A stretch of DNA of 64,000 nucleotides. Source: an uncultured Mollicutes bacterium (lineage in GTDB: Bacteria; Bacillota_I; Bacilli_A; RFN20; CAG-826). The notes beneath the pieces were generated by a model that saw only the letters and a list, made by a program, of their open reading frames with translations, did not search any database and had not been told where the DNA came from. The DNA is taken from positions 14,010 through 78,009 of the forward strand of contig UQCQ01000008.1 of NCBI GenBank assembly GCA_900539595.1, read 5' to 3'. Of this stretch, positions 53,701 through 61,310 are shown piece by piece. Position numbers and translations under genes: made by a program. Each line of letters opens with the position of its first letter. The stretch's first letter is position 1.

Positions 53701-54772
53701 GCCAATTCCCCTTATCCGATTCGGTTTTCACTCCAGAAGAAGAGATGTTGTAGGTGCGATCGTAATAATAAGGATGGGAACTCGTTCCGACATCGCAATA
53801 ATTATCGCGGATATCCTGCAAACGGGTGTTGATGGACTTCATATCAATGCCCCCGCCCCAACCGGCTTTCGAGCCTTGGCCATTGGCGACAAAGTTCTTC
53901 TGCTGGGTTTCGGGGCTAGAGACGGAATAGGACATTTTCTCGACCGCGTTTTCATACTCGGGCTCGCAATATCCCACTAGGGAATATTTGGAGATGCAGG
54001 AAAAAGAGGGGGATCCCGAAGTATAGGCATAGGCCTCCTTTTGGATTTTTAGGGCCGAAGAAGCCGTACTGGAATTGGATATCGCAACGTCAGACATCAC
54101 TCCGTTAACGTATCCCGCGGCCAAACCCATCAGGACTTGGTTTTGTTCTCCCGAAGCGGAGTTCGTATCCGAGACGGTTGCGTCCATCAACGTGAAATTC
54201 TTGATTTCGGGAGTAATCGAAGCATAGGGGGAAGAGCCTGTTACGGCGGGCTTATATTCTCCGACTACGCCGAAAAGGCCGAGGATATGGAAATAGCTAT
54301 CCCCTTGATCCGAGATGCTTTTGACGGCGCTAGGGGCATTCAACTCGCTTCGGGTATTGGCGATTTTTAGCCCTTTGATCGTTTTGCCGTTCCCGTTGAA
54401 CGTCCCCACGAAAGGGTTTTCCGTCGTCCCAATGGGGGGCAACGTTAAAGTGGAGGCATCGAAATCGTCTCCGAGTTCAAAATGGAATTGTTGCTTCAGC
54501 TTCCCCGATTCGTCCAACTGGTTGAAATGGCCAAGGTATTGTAGCCATGCTAGGTTATAGAGGTGCAGGGGGCGAGTGATGCCATAAGGCTTCTCCGCCG
54601 TTCCGTTTCCGTAAGCAAAATAGGAACCGTAGCTTTTTCCAACGAAGGCCTCTTGGATGATGTCTTTGTTTTTGAACCAGGCGTAGGAGAAAGAAACTAG
54701 CGATGTGGTGAGGGCGATGAACGAAGACAAAACGCCGGAAAAGAGCAATTTAAAGGTTTTGTCCTTCATCAT
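50732..54772 (-). CDS. Giant SipW-type surface protein
   Basis: A 1346-residue protein. The N-terminal hydrophobic segment ends SFSYAWFKNKD, a SipW-type motif. The first 200 residues (GTAEKPYGITRPLHLYNLAW; PPIGTTENPFVGTFNGNGKTIKGLKI) have the pattern of GLUG-like beta-helix repeats that often open bacterial adhesins. The long body is serine-, tyrosine- and asparagine-rich, with beta-trefoil-like repeats (YYLINDAGSLKTTTDSSRATDW; NYLKIKDSRNG). The end (GTITVTISLNGTVVYPKA) is a beta sandwich. There is no sortase motif. It overlaps the previous gene by ATGA. Probably a large extracellular fibre or adhesin. Confidence 0.7.
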   Translation of the reverse strand: MMKDKTFKLLFSGVLSSFIALTTSLVSFSYAWFKNKDIIQEAFVGKSYGSYFAYGNGTAEKPYGITRPLHLYNLAWLQYLGHFNQLDESGKLKQQFHFELGDDFDASTLTLPPIGTTENPFVGTFNGNGKTIKGLKIANTRSELNAPSAVKSISDQGDSYFHILGLFGVVGEYKPAVTGSSPYASITPEIKNFTLMDATVSDTNSASGEQNQVLMGLAAGYVNGVMSDVAISNSSTASSALKIQKEAYAYTSGSPSFSCISKYSLVGYCEPEYENAVEKMSYSVSSPETQQKNFVANGQGSKAGWGGGIDMKSINTRLQDIRDNYCDVGTSSHPYYYDRTYNISSSGVKTESDKGNWQNGNDQSEDNSRGIGEARLYNSDFHSVAYNPKIGNYNFLYRNNGTDKEDASKVRQIYTLLDGGYYQRTNIYREEVETRYYSAIVSSNGGSDYFLSLLGDGSLGYEENAENPYVWKMPSSGDYGTISQVRDGTEYYLINDAGSLKTTTDSSRATDWYVDPSSKISSILNGKTYYLHFTIPSETGATAGWSLVERSQFTSGSTFLISSGSNYLKIKDSRNGVENTTNPWEATRWTIENNQNEAKVYTTVNSSRYYLDISLSGSFFNPTASVGVSTSSNSNLRFSSSSLSSMVSLYYSYWFGNYYLTFNNSNWTASEETSSVTLVSLQGATSSERVEVRESTNPFETIRREIFDHSESKVDYSGNENTFSPINAYTTQEEASKYGANKYEPTENNTGYLIGGSTYKDSYLETYDYHHVNFRFGKFAISGNISDCYSDSEGFFNVQTVNNQGENAVISSKNINGKTVWTAEGDDTVLSKYSEVTNGLWNNSLKGSKSIWGIHFMDANLSTDNLVTAPWVSINNQTHTNYQMPANSIDFQLKEKGSINFMSGTYFDSGSGGEGRNNSFFSLHQIVRDLGNESKVHEIRQIQAILRNDDHPEYPYVYAYKDGSYSLPYRLSDKGEKLEMDGVTPMEESYEKSSSKPTGYSSIFDVARIMKRDDLEFKKAYYFEVPVNEGEYALGSVSGGVGCYLMYLDIGASAKEINRTRVTEFIHEIQESFYFPLGVSLVATGTSSVDPTDSVCVLVRSGYAGTLTLQRDSAPEDQKVEVGGVDDSVSPSFKGDGIELKSPTGETLKDPEPFSRKTKTLRRLHFYDYSVNKRTLARVDFLDETLTSENLLTGTTSTTKAPREIHRYYQDENSSWVEDTSELTDTSIVPIYRDEAEGEKKQGSVYESSELDSIQWNDPAASNVLVGFSYSYINKKADGTPQTEATFQYTLTLVDPDGDGYQTIQGFLAAGEDQLDPHPTITFTKEPSGTITVTISLNGTVVYPKA

Positions 54773-55671
54773 TCCCCCTCCTTCACCGAAAGAGTGAAAT
54801 CCCGATAATAAGCCACATACCCTAGACGCTCCCCGTCAGAAGAAAGCATCCCCTCCTCAAAAAGGGCGTTGCCGATATTGTCCGTATAAAGGCTTGTAAC
54901 AGCTTCCGCGTTATAATCGAGCATTAGCCAAACATTTCTCGCCCCGTCTAAGGTCAATTGGACCTCATTTTCCCCCGAAGGGATTTCCAAATATCCTTGC
55001 GGGGCATAGGTCAAAGTCACTGGGGCGGTGGAGACGTCCACATCCACAAAACCCTTGACCGCTTTTTTCTTTGGAATGGACAAGCAGGAATAGGTTTGCC
55101 CTTCTTCCGTCGTCACTTCTTGCAACGTTTGGTTGATCTCCGAGTCGGCATAGGAAGCAAACGCGATGACCGCGGAGAGGGGGTTGGTAAGGGAATTGGC
55201 TTTAGCCAAACTCTCTTCGAAGGTCGAAGGCCAGTCCCAAGAAGAAGAATCCCCTTCTTGACGGGGTTCTAAAATCGTTGGGCGATCGGAGCGGGCAAAG
55301 GCGACAACACGATCAAAAGAAGCCAAAACAGGGATTTGAATGAGCATCCGATAGCTCGATTCTCCCAAAAGGTCTTTATCGCGATATGCCCCGATATCAA
55401 AGGTATTGTCCGTGATTTTGGCAAAATAATAAGGGTCGCCCTCTTGAGTGGAAACGGGGCGAACGTGACGATAGTAGGTAGGCGTTCCAAGGATCGTGGG
55501 GTCACGGGCCACGATTTGGGAATAAGTCGTTTTGGCGGAGCGGTTGGTGGTGAACCAGGCAAAGGTGGAAACCCCAATCGTGGACAATACCAAAGCACCT
55601 AAAAATGCGATGGCTACGAAACGGATACGAGCCATACGACGGCGTTTTAATACGGTTTGGATGTTTGCCAT
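54769..55671 (-). CDS. SipW-type exported protein, FAWF family (D)
   Basis: A 300-residue protein: MANIQTVLKRRRMARIRFVA leads to VLSTIGVSTFAWFTTNRSAKTTYSQIV, the SipW-type motif. The mature domain is beta-rich and lacks the VWLEGTE block of the tandem paralogs, so it is a different subfamily. No Shine-Dalgarno precedes the ATG; the bases directly upstream form a hairpin (55672-55713). A second ATG at residue 13 is a possible start but also lacks a site. It is coupled to the giant protein gene by ATGA. Confidence 0.72.
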   Translation of the reverse strand: MANIQTVLKRRRMARIRFVAIAFLGALVLSTIGVSTFAWFTTNRSAKTTYSQIVARDPTILGTPTYYRHVRPVSTQEGDPYYFAKITDNTFDIGAYRDKDLLGESSYRMLIQIPVLASFDRVVAFARSDRPTILEPRQEGDSSSWDWPSTFEESLAKANSLTNPLSAVIAFASYADSEINQTLQEVTTEEGQTYSCLSIPKKKAVKGFVDVDVSTAPVTLTYAPQGYLEIPSGENEVQLTLDGARNVWLMLDYNAEAVTSLYTDNIGNALFEEGMLSSDGERLGYVAYYRDFTLSVKEGE

Positions 55672-55713
55672 AAGGGTCTAGTGGCAACTGGCTGTCTAAA
55701 AAACTAGACCCTT
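55672..55713 (-). promoter_or_regulatory. Hairpin immediately before the start codon
   Basis: AAGGGTCTAGT and ACTAGACCCTT are perfect 11-bp arms around 20 bases; the right end of the folded RNA touches the ATG. It may govern initiation or be a DNA operator. Confidence 0.6.
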
Positions 55714-55814
55714 TAGTTTTGCGTCGCCGAATCACTTCGGTTTTGCTTTTAACCTTACTAGATTATCATTGCGCTTCCTTTTTTTCAACGAAAAGGAAGG
55801 GAATTAATCAAGGG

Positions 55815-55958
55815 ATGGATATAAAAGAAAATAATTATCAAAAGAAAAAGCGTGCGGAATCTCTTTATCGGGTGGGGTTTCAAAGCAAGGTTTATAGCTT
55901 GAAACAGCATTTTAAAATATTAAAACGTTTTAGGATCAAGCATCTCTCCTCGGAGTAG
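55815..55958 (+). CDS. Possible small basic protein
   Basis: A 47-residue frame starting MDIKENNYQKKKRAESLYRV and ending RIKHLSSE, with AAGGG three bases before the ATG. It is lysine/arginine-rich. It has no partner and no family I recognise; it may be a chance frame. From here to 56130 there is nothing else. Confidence 0.25.
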   Translation: MDIKENNYQKKKRAESLYRVGFQSKVYSLKQHFKILKRFRIKHLSSE

Positions 55959-56130
55959 GCGCCTAATCAATCTGACCCGCTTCGTGAATCCTAAAGGGTG
56001 AACCTCTATCGTTAATGGGATTGCATTTTGCCCCTTACCTCTCGAACCATTTCTCTAGTAACCCCGAGGTGATAGGAACAAGCGTAAAAAGCGTCGTTAT
56101 TTTTCCAATCGATCATCCTTTTCCTTTCTC

Positions 56131-56241
56131 TTCAAGCGAAATCTGAAAAGAATTTTTGGAAGTTGAAACGAAATTTGAAGCGAAATTGGCGAAATTGAAA
56201 CGAAATTTTTTTCGCTTCAATTGATATTAATTTCGTTTCAA
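56131..56241. repeat. GAAACGAAATT array upstream of AlbA_2 gene
   Basis: Many copies of GAARCGAAATT in both orientations (e.g. GAAACGAAATTT at 56165, GAAGCGAAATTG at 56177, TTCGCTTCAATT at 56211, AATTTCGTTTCA at 56229). The last lies inside the spacer of the gene's own promoter. The 56162-56220 part is repeated almost exactly at 57722-57780 beyond the gene. Confidence 0.85.
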
Positions 56242-56248
56242 CTATAAT
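56221..56248 (+). promoter_or_regulatory. Promoter of the 56274 AlbA_2 gene
   Basis: TTGATA, 16 bases, TATAAT: a near-consensus sigma-A promoter whose spacer contains AATTTCGTTTCA, one copy of the array. This is the clearest sign of autoregulation in the window. Confidence 0.75.
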
Positions 56249-56273
56249 TATAACAATCCAAGGAGGACGAGAT

Positions 56274-57716
56274 ATGAACCTGAGTGATTTACTAAAAAAG
56301 GATATCTTTGAAGATCGAAAAAACGAATGGAAACAACGTTTAAACGAAGAAGACCCCCTCAGTTGGCTCAAATCCGTCGCAGGTTTTGCCAACGGGAATG
56401 GCGGGACCTTATATATCGGGGTCAAAGATGACGGCACGTTATGCGGATTCACCCAAGACGAGATCGATCACGAAATGCGTTTGTTTCTTCAAAATATACG
56501 CCTCTACTTATCCCCTCGGCCTTATTTTACCACTCAATATCCACGTTATGCGGAGGGGACCCATTCGCTTTATATCATCGCCATTAATATCCCCTCTTCG
56601 GAAATCAAACCCATCTATACCACTTATAAGGGGGCCCAAAACGTCTATCTACGGGACGAGGGCTATGTTCGTTTAGCAAGCCGAGATGAAATCGGGACGA
56701 TGTATCTTCGAAGCGAAAACATTCCTTTTGATATGCAAAAAACCGACATCCGGTTTAGCCCCAAGAATTTTAAAAAGCTCTACGTTCAATACGAACAGGC
56801 TACCGGCAAAAAACTAAATGAAAAAACGCTGGCCGCCATCTCATTTTTCGATGAATCCGGGTTCCTTCGCCAAGGGTCTTTGTTCTTTCAAGACGATTAT
56901 TCCGGCGAAGATACGTTAATCAAAGCCGTACAATGGCCTTCTTTAAATCGGGCGACCGATACGTATCTACACCCCGCTTCTTTTCAGGGGAATTTGCTCG
57001 ATGCGGTAGAATTTGCCCTTTCCTTTGTCCGCGGTCATTCTTCTAGTGGCTTCCAGAAAACGCCCCATGGGCGCGTCGAATACAACGCCTACCCCAAACG
57101 TTCCGTTTACGAAGCCGTGGTGAACGCTTTTGTCCACCGCAACTACTATTTGCAGGGTTCCTTCATCACCCTCGATTTGTTCCGCGACCGCTTGGAAATT
57201 TGCTCCCCGGGATCCCTTGTCAGTGGATACGGACAAAAAGAAACCATCTACGACATCGCCTCCATTCGCCCCCAAAACCGAAACCCCTTGATTTCTCGGG
57301 TGTTCCAACTCCTACAAATGATGGAATCCCTAGGAACGGGATTTGACAAAATCACCCAGGAATACGCTTCTTACGGGGAGAACAAAAAGCCGTTTGTGAC
57401 CATCGACCACGAGTCCTTCTTGATTACGCTTCCGGATACTCAATATGGTCCTGGCATCGTCAATGCTTCGATTGCCCCGGAAATCCGTCATGGTTATATC
57501 GATTCCCCCACCGAATACGACGACAAAATCCTAAGCTATTGCTACGCTGCCCCCCGAAGCGTCAAAGAAATCGCCACTTACCTCGGGATATCCGTGTCTA
57601 CCCATTTGCGAAAAGGAATTCTTGGCAACTTGGAATCCCAGGGATTTTTAACTCCTAATCTCAAAGGCAAGACCACTTATTACCAATCAAACCCCGATTC
57701 GGTTTATCTCCTTTGA
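56274..57716 (+). CDS. AlbA_2/HATPase-type ATP-binding regulator (COG2865)
   Basis: A 480-residue protein. The AlbA_2 domain has EDRKNEWKQRLNEEDPLSWL and VAGFANGNGGTLYIGVKDDG. The HATPase-like part has YPKRSVYEAVVNAFVHRNYY, a conserved DRLEICSPGSL and the tail SLGTGFDKI. A C-terminal winged helix lies at KILSYCYAAPRSVKEIATYL. No VGDK linker is present. AAGGAGG stands before the ATG. It is flanked on both sides by the same operator array, so the gene with its sites behaves as a self-contained unit. Confidence 0.85.
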   Translation: MNLSDLLKKDIFEDRKNEWKQRLNEEDPLSWLKSVAGFANGNGGTLYIGVKDDGTLCGFTQDEIDHEMRLFLQNIRLYLSPRPYFTTQYPRYAEGTHSLYIIAINIPSSEIKPIYTTYKGAQNVYLRDEGYVRLASRDEIGTMYLRSENIPFDMQKTDIRFSPKNFKKLYVQYEQATGKKLNEKTLAAISFFDESGFLRQGSLFFQDDYSGEDTLIKAVQWPSLNRATDTYLHPASFQGNLLDAVEFALSFVRGHSSSGFQKTPHGRVEYNAYPKRSVYEAVVNAFVHRNYYLQGSFITLDLFRDRLEICSPGSLVSGYGQKETIYDIASIRPQNRNPLISRVFQLLQMMESLGTGFDKITQEYASYGENKKPFVTIDHESFLITLPDTQYGPGIVNASIAPEIRHGYIDSPTEYDDKILSYCYAAPRSVKEIATYLGISVSTHLRKGILGNLESQGFLTPNLKGKTTYYQSNPDSVYLL

Positions 57717-57720
57717 TTTC

Positions 57721-57845
57721 TTTGGAAGCGAAATTTGAAGCGAAATTAGCGAAATTGAAACGAAATTTTTTTCGCTTCAAAAAGAAGCAATTTCGCTTCA
57801 AAAAGAAAAGTTGGCTTTTTATCGAAACTTTTTGATAACGTGAAA
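57721..57845. repeat. Downstream copy of the GAARCGAAATT array
   Basis: From GAAGCGAAATTT at 57726 to TTCGCTTCAA at 57771 the sequence is nearly the same as 56166-56220, with further copies to 57845. The two arrays are 1560 bp apart and frame the AlbA_2 gene. The remainder to 58057 shows no gene. Confidence 0.8.
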
Positions 57846-58057
57846 CGAAACTGAAACGAAATAATAAGTGCGAGGAAACGAAAGGAGCGGAGAATGAGTT
57901 TCCAAGAAGAAGAAATATAGAGGAAAGTAGATAGCAAAAGAAAACAAGCGTAGGCAGGCGGATTTGTCGAAAAAGGTACAAGTTGCAATCCTAGGCGAGT
58001 GCGCATAAAATTAAGCAACAAGTTAGTTTTTATTTACCGAATAACGAATTTAGAATT

Positions 58058-58462
58058 ATGGACAAGAAAACGAAACGCACCTTATTCATCGCGGGAATCG
58101 TGGAAGCGGCGATCATTCTCTTCTGCTTGATTGTGTCGATTCTCGTGATTGTGACCTACAACAAGCCGGAATCGGGACCCAACTGGCAGCAGATGAATCT
58201 CGATAAGAACGGACCTTTGATCGGCTGGTTCCAAAATAACCCAACGCCGTTCTTCTTGATCATCGTGCTTCCGCTTCTAGTCATCCTTGTTCTGGATATC
58301 ATCTATCTCATCATTTACGCTTCCAAGCGGGAATCCAAGCTGAGCGATGACGAGATCAACGAAATCCAAGCCCAAGCGAGAGCTGAGGCTAGAGAAGAAT
58401 TAAGAAAAGAAATCGAAGCCGAGGAACGGGCGAAGGCCGCAGCCGAAAAGAAAGACGAATGA
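58058..58462 (+). CDS. Small membrane protein, two helices and charged tail
   Basis: A 134-residue protein. Membrane helices lie at about residues 10-33 (IAGIVEAAIILFCLIVSILV) and 64-88 (FFLIIVLPLLVILVLDIIYL). A highly charged C-terminal tail rich in Glu, Lys and Ala (AEAREELRKEIEAEERAKAA) is a likely helix or coiled coil in the cytoplasm. It ends at an intrinsic terminator, so it is monocistronic. Not recognised. Confidence 0.7.
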   Translation: MDKKTKRTLFIAGIVEAAIILFCLIVSILVIVTYNKPESGPNWQQMNLDKNGPLIGWFQNNPTPFFLIIVLPLLVILVLDIIYLIIYASKRESKLSDDEINEIQAQARAEAREELRKEIEAEERAKAAAEKKDE

Positions 58463-58467
58463 TTCGA

Positions 58468-58493
58468 GGGGCCATTGGCCCCTTTTCTTTTTG
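58468..58493 (+). terminator. Intrinsic terminator
   Basis: GGGGCC-ATT-GGCCCC followed by TTTTCTTTTT, just past the small membrane protein gene. Confidence 0.85.
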
Positions 58494-58555
58494 CCTTCTT
58501 CGCATTTTCGGATGGAGGAGGAAAAGATATAATTTTTCCTATTGGAGACATCCCC

Positions 58556-59449
58556 ATGAAAAAATCATTCCTTCTGATCCTTTCTAGTGCATTGCTACTT
58601 TGTGCTTGTGGTTCTCGTCCTTCGATTTCTAGCCCATCTTCGAATTCCACGACAAGCAAATCTTCGACTGCTTCTGCTCCTGCGATGGACTTTAGCTTAG
58701 TCTCTAGTTGCAAGGCAGGATCCATCGAAAAAGAAAGTTTCACGATTACAACCCCGAATCCAAACGAAGAATATTCTTCTTGGGATGACCCGGTGATTGA
58801 AATTGCAATTAACCAAGCCAACTGGGCTTATGTCACTGCAATTAAAAGGGATGACAAGTCCATCCTCTCCCAAAATGAAGATGTTGTTCCTTCTGCTGCG
58901 ATTTCTATTGAACCCCAAGATTCGCTATCAGGAACAGGAGGTAGCAACGTCATCAACCGCATCGACCTTCATATCGATCGGAGCCAAATTAAAGTCGGGA
59001 CCACTCGGATTAAAACAAGCATCACACCGAGTAACGGGGCTTCTTCGGCTTCTAGAATCGAACTTTGTTTTGAACTAAAGGTTGTTCTTTATGGCTCCAT
59101 TCCAGTCGAAACAACCGAAGCTCCCTTTGAAATCGATTTGTCCGCGGCGAAAAATTCCGCGGGGAAACATCTTGAATTCCATGTCTCGGACCTAGATTAC
59201 GAATATGGTTCCAGCCACGTTAGTTATTACGGCTTTACCACGAACGGCTCTTCTAAAATCATCGATACGATGTCTCTTGCTCTAGGGCATGTCTATTCCT
59301 TCTCCGTTACCCTTGGGGAATCCGCGCCGTATGTCTTCTACGATGTTTCTACTTCAAGTTCTTCTTTCGAAAAAGTAGACACGATCCATTACCGGGTGAA
59401 AGAAGCAATTTCATCGACCGTTTATTTCGTGGCCATGGAAAGAGCTTAG
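58556..59449 (+). CDS. Lipoprotein of unknown function
   Basis: A 297-residue protein starting MKKSFLLILSSALLLCACGS with a lipobox ending at Cys18. A serine/threonine-rich spacer (SSPSSNSTTSKSSTASAP) precedes a beta-rich domain with two strand-heavy halves. No catalytic motif is visible. I used the ATG at 58556 because it opens a proper lipoprotein signal and has TTGGAG upstream; a longer frame would start within the previous terminator. It ends in its own terminator, so it is a single-gene unit; likely an extracellular lipoprotein. Confidence 0.75.
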   Translation: MKKSFLLILSSALLLCACGSRPSISSPSSNSTTSKSSTASAPAMDFSLVSSCKAGSIEKESFTITTPNPNEEYSSWDDPVIEIAINQANWAYVTAIKRDDKSILSQNEDVVPSAAISIEPQDSLSGTGGSNVINRIDLHIDRSQIKVGTTRIKTSITPSNGASSASRIELCFELKVVLYGSIPVETTEAPFEIDLSAAKNSAGKHLEFHVSDLDYEYGSSHVSYYGFTTNGSSKIIDTMSLALGHVYSFSVTLGESAPYVFYDVSTSSSSFEKVDTIHYRVKEAISSTVYFVAMERA

Positions 59450-59473
59450 TTTCTGTTTTCCTATGAGCCCTTT

Positions 59474-59500
59474 GGCTTCCGAACCAGGAAGCCTTTTTTA
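59474..59500 (+). terminator. Intrinsic terminator after the lipoprotein gene
   Basis: GGCTTCC-GAACCA-GGAAGCC followed by T6A. Confidence 0.9.
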
Positions 59501-59570
59501 TTTCCCTGTTCTAGAGCAATCGCGGGATTAGCTCGAAAACCGTCGCCTTTTTGATTCTGCTAAATATAGC

Positions 59571-59618
59571 GTTTAACAAGAAAAAATTGATGTTTTCTTC
59601 AAAAGATTCTTGTTAAAC
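59571..59618. other. 12-bp inverted repeat
   Basis: GTTTAACAAGAA and TTCTTGTTAAAC are perfect arms around 24 bases. TTGTTAA resembles half of a Rex operator but the spacing does not fit. Purpose unknown. From here to 59820 I see no gene. Confidence 0.5.
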
Positions 59619-59820
59619 GGCTAATTCGAAAGAAATCAGACCGAGTCAAAGTTAACAAAATTGTCTTTATATCCCAAGAGTTTTAGTCAAATGTTTAATT
59701 CCCAATAATCGATGAAATCCATTAAAAAACACCTACCGCCCGGCGATTTTGATCCGCACAAAGCAAGTTCATTCTCCAAACTCTAACACTTCGAAAGCAT
59801 TAAACAAATTATAGAATGAA

Positions 59821-59926
59821 TAGAGTGTCATAGAGTGTCATAGAGTGTCAAATTTACCTTTGTTTTTTTGAAAACATCCGATTCCAGGCTGTTTTATAGA
59901 GTGTCATAGAGTGTCATAGAGTGTCA
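59821..59926. repeat. TAGAGTGTCA arrays upstream of AlbA_2 gene
   Basis: TAGAGTGTCA (10 bp) three times at 59821-59850 and three times at 59897-59926. The last unit overlaps the -35 region of the next gene. Confidence 0.9.
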
Positions 59927-59949
59927 TTTTCCATGTTTCAATGTATAAT
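59921..59949 (+). promoter_or_regulatory. Promoter of the 59976 AlbA_2 gene
   Basis: GTGTCA at the -35 position (part of the last repeat), 17 bases, TATAAT. The -35 is poor, which suggests activation or a site tuned by the repeat-binding protein. Confidence 0.6.
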
Positions 59950-59975
59950 CTAGTCATACGAAAAGAGGGACTATT

Positions 59976-61310
59976 ATGAAGTTTGGAACCGAATCGGAAA
60001 CTCTAGAATTCAAAGAATCAACAAGCGAACTTCATCAAGCGGTGGAATCGATTGCCGCTATTTTAAATAAGCACGAATCTGGGAAGATCTACTTTGGAAT
60101 TGACGATGCAGGCAATATCAAAGGACAGGTCATCTCAGACAGCACCTTTAAAACGGTATCCGACGCCATACTGCGTGACATCGAGCCTCGAATTATCCCG
60201 ACGATCGAAAAAGAGGAACAGGACGGCAAGACCATCTTAAAAGTCAGTTTTTGTGGAACGCAAAAACCCTATTCCGCATTCGGTAGATTTCTTACTCGGG
60301 TTGGCACCCAAAATCGGGCGATGACTCGAAATGAATTAAGAAAGCTCATCAAAGAGGAAGACTATTCCTACCCTTGGGAAAAAGAAGTCTGCGACATGAC
60401 TTTGGACGATTTTGATGATCAAGCCCTATACAATTATTATCAAGAAGCCGTTGGCTGCGGACGCCTTGTATTACCCAATTACGACAAAGAATCCCTCCTT
60501 ACCGTTTTAGACCTTTATAAAAACGGGAAATTTAACAACGCCGCGTTTGCCTTATTTGGGAAAAACGCGAATATCAAATTAAAAGTAGCCTGTTTTGCCA
60601 CGGACGAAAAACTAACGTTCACCGACCTCAATTCGATACGCGGCAACATCTATAACTTGATTCAATTCGGTGTTACCTACATCCTGAATCATATTGATTG
60701 GCGGATATCCATCGGCCTAAAGCGGGAAGAAACCCCTGAAATTCCCGTTCAAGCTATCCGCGAAATTATCGTTAACGCGTTTGCCCACGCGATGTATCAG
60801 CCGACCCCAGAAATTGAAATTAACATCCACCCGGGCCATATCACCATCTTTAACCCCGGCTCTTTCCCAGATGATTTGACTCCACGGGACTTTGTTACCG
60901 GCACCCTTTCCTCCATCCAACGCAACCCCTTGATTCTTGACGTTTTGTACCGGTGCAAAAACGTCGAAAAAACAGGAACCGGATTTAAACGAGTGGATAA
61001 GATGTGCAACGAAAGCGGGGTTCGTTGGGATAGTCGCAACAGCGCATATGGTTTTTACTTCACCTTCTATCGGAATAGACAGCAAGTGGCAAATGTCATT
61101 GAAACAACCGAACGTCCAAAGTTGTCGGATATCGAAGCGCTCGTCTTCTCGGAAATTAAGAAGAATCTAAAAATCACAAGAATGGAGTTGTCACAAGCGA
61201 TAGGCAAAAGCGTTTCCACCATTCAAAGAGCCACGGATTCGCTCGTAAATAAAGGTTACCTCATCCGGATTGGAAACAACCGCTTTGGTTATTGGGAGGT
61301 AGTTCACTAA
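59976..61310 (+). CDS. AlbA_2/HATPase-type ATP-binding regulator (COG2865)
   Basis: A 444-residue protein. The AlbA_2 domain starts at once (ESETLEFKESTSELHQAVES; KHESGKIYFGIDDAGNIKG). The HATPase-like part has PVQAIREIIVNAFAHAMYQP and HITIFNPGSFPDDL; NVEKTGTGFKRVDKM follows. The end is a winged helix (ITRMELSQAIGKSVSTIQRA) and the family tail LIRIGNNRFGYWEVVH, as in the four relics. AGAGGGA precedes the ATG. It is the only complete gene here with the GxNR/K-x-GYW tail, so it is the nearest living relative of relics 1, 2 and 4. Confidence 0.87.
   Translation: MKFGTESETLEFKESTSELHQAVESIAAILNKHESGKIYFGIDDAGNIKGQVISDSTFKTVSDAILRDIEPRIIPTIEKEEQDGKTILKVSFCGTQKPYSAFGRFLTRVGTQNRAMTRNELRKLIKEEDYSYPWEKEVCDMTLDDFDDQALYNYYQEAVGCGRLVLPNYDKESLLTVLDLYKNGKFNNAAFALFGKNANIKLKVACFATDEKLTFTDLNSIRGNIYNLIQFGVTYILNHIDWRISIGLKREETPEIPVQAIREIIVNAFAHAMYQPTPEIEINIHPGHITIFNPGSFPDDLTPRDFVTGTLSSIQRNPLILDVLYRCKNVEKTGTGFKRVDKMCNESGVRWDSRNSAYGFYFTFYRNRQQVANVIETTERPKLSDIEALVFSEIKKNLKITRMELSQAIGKSVSTIQRATDSLVNKGYLIRIGNNRFGYWEVVH

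Noticed and set aside
59571..59618. Rex operator
   Set aside because: TTGTTAA halves are 24 bases apart; a Rex box needs about six to eight.
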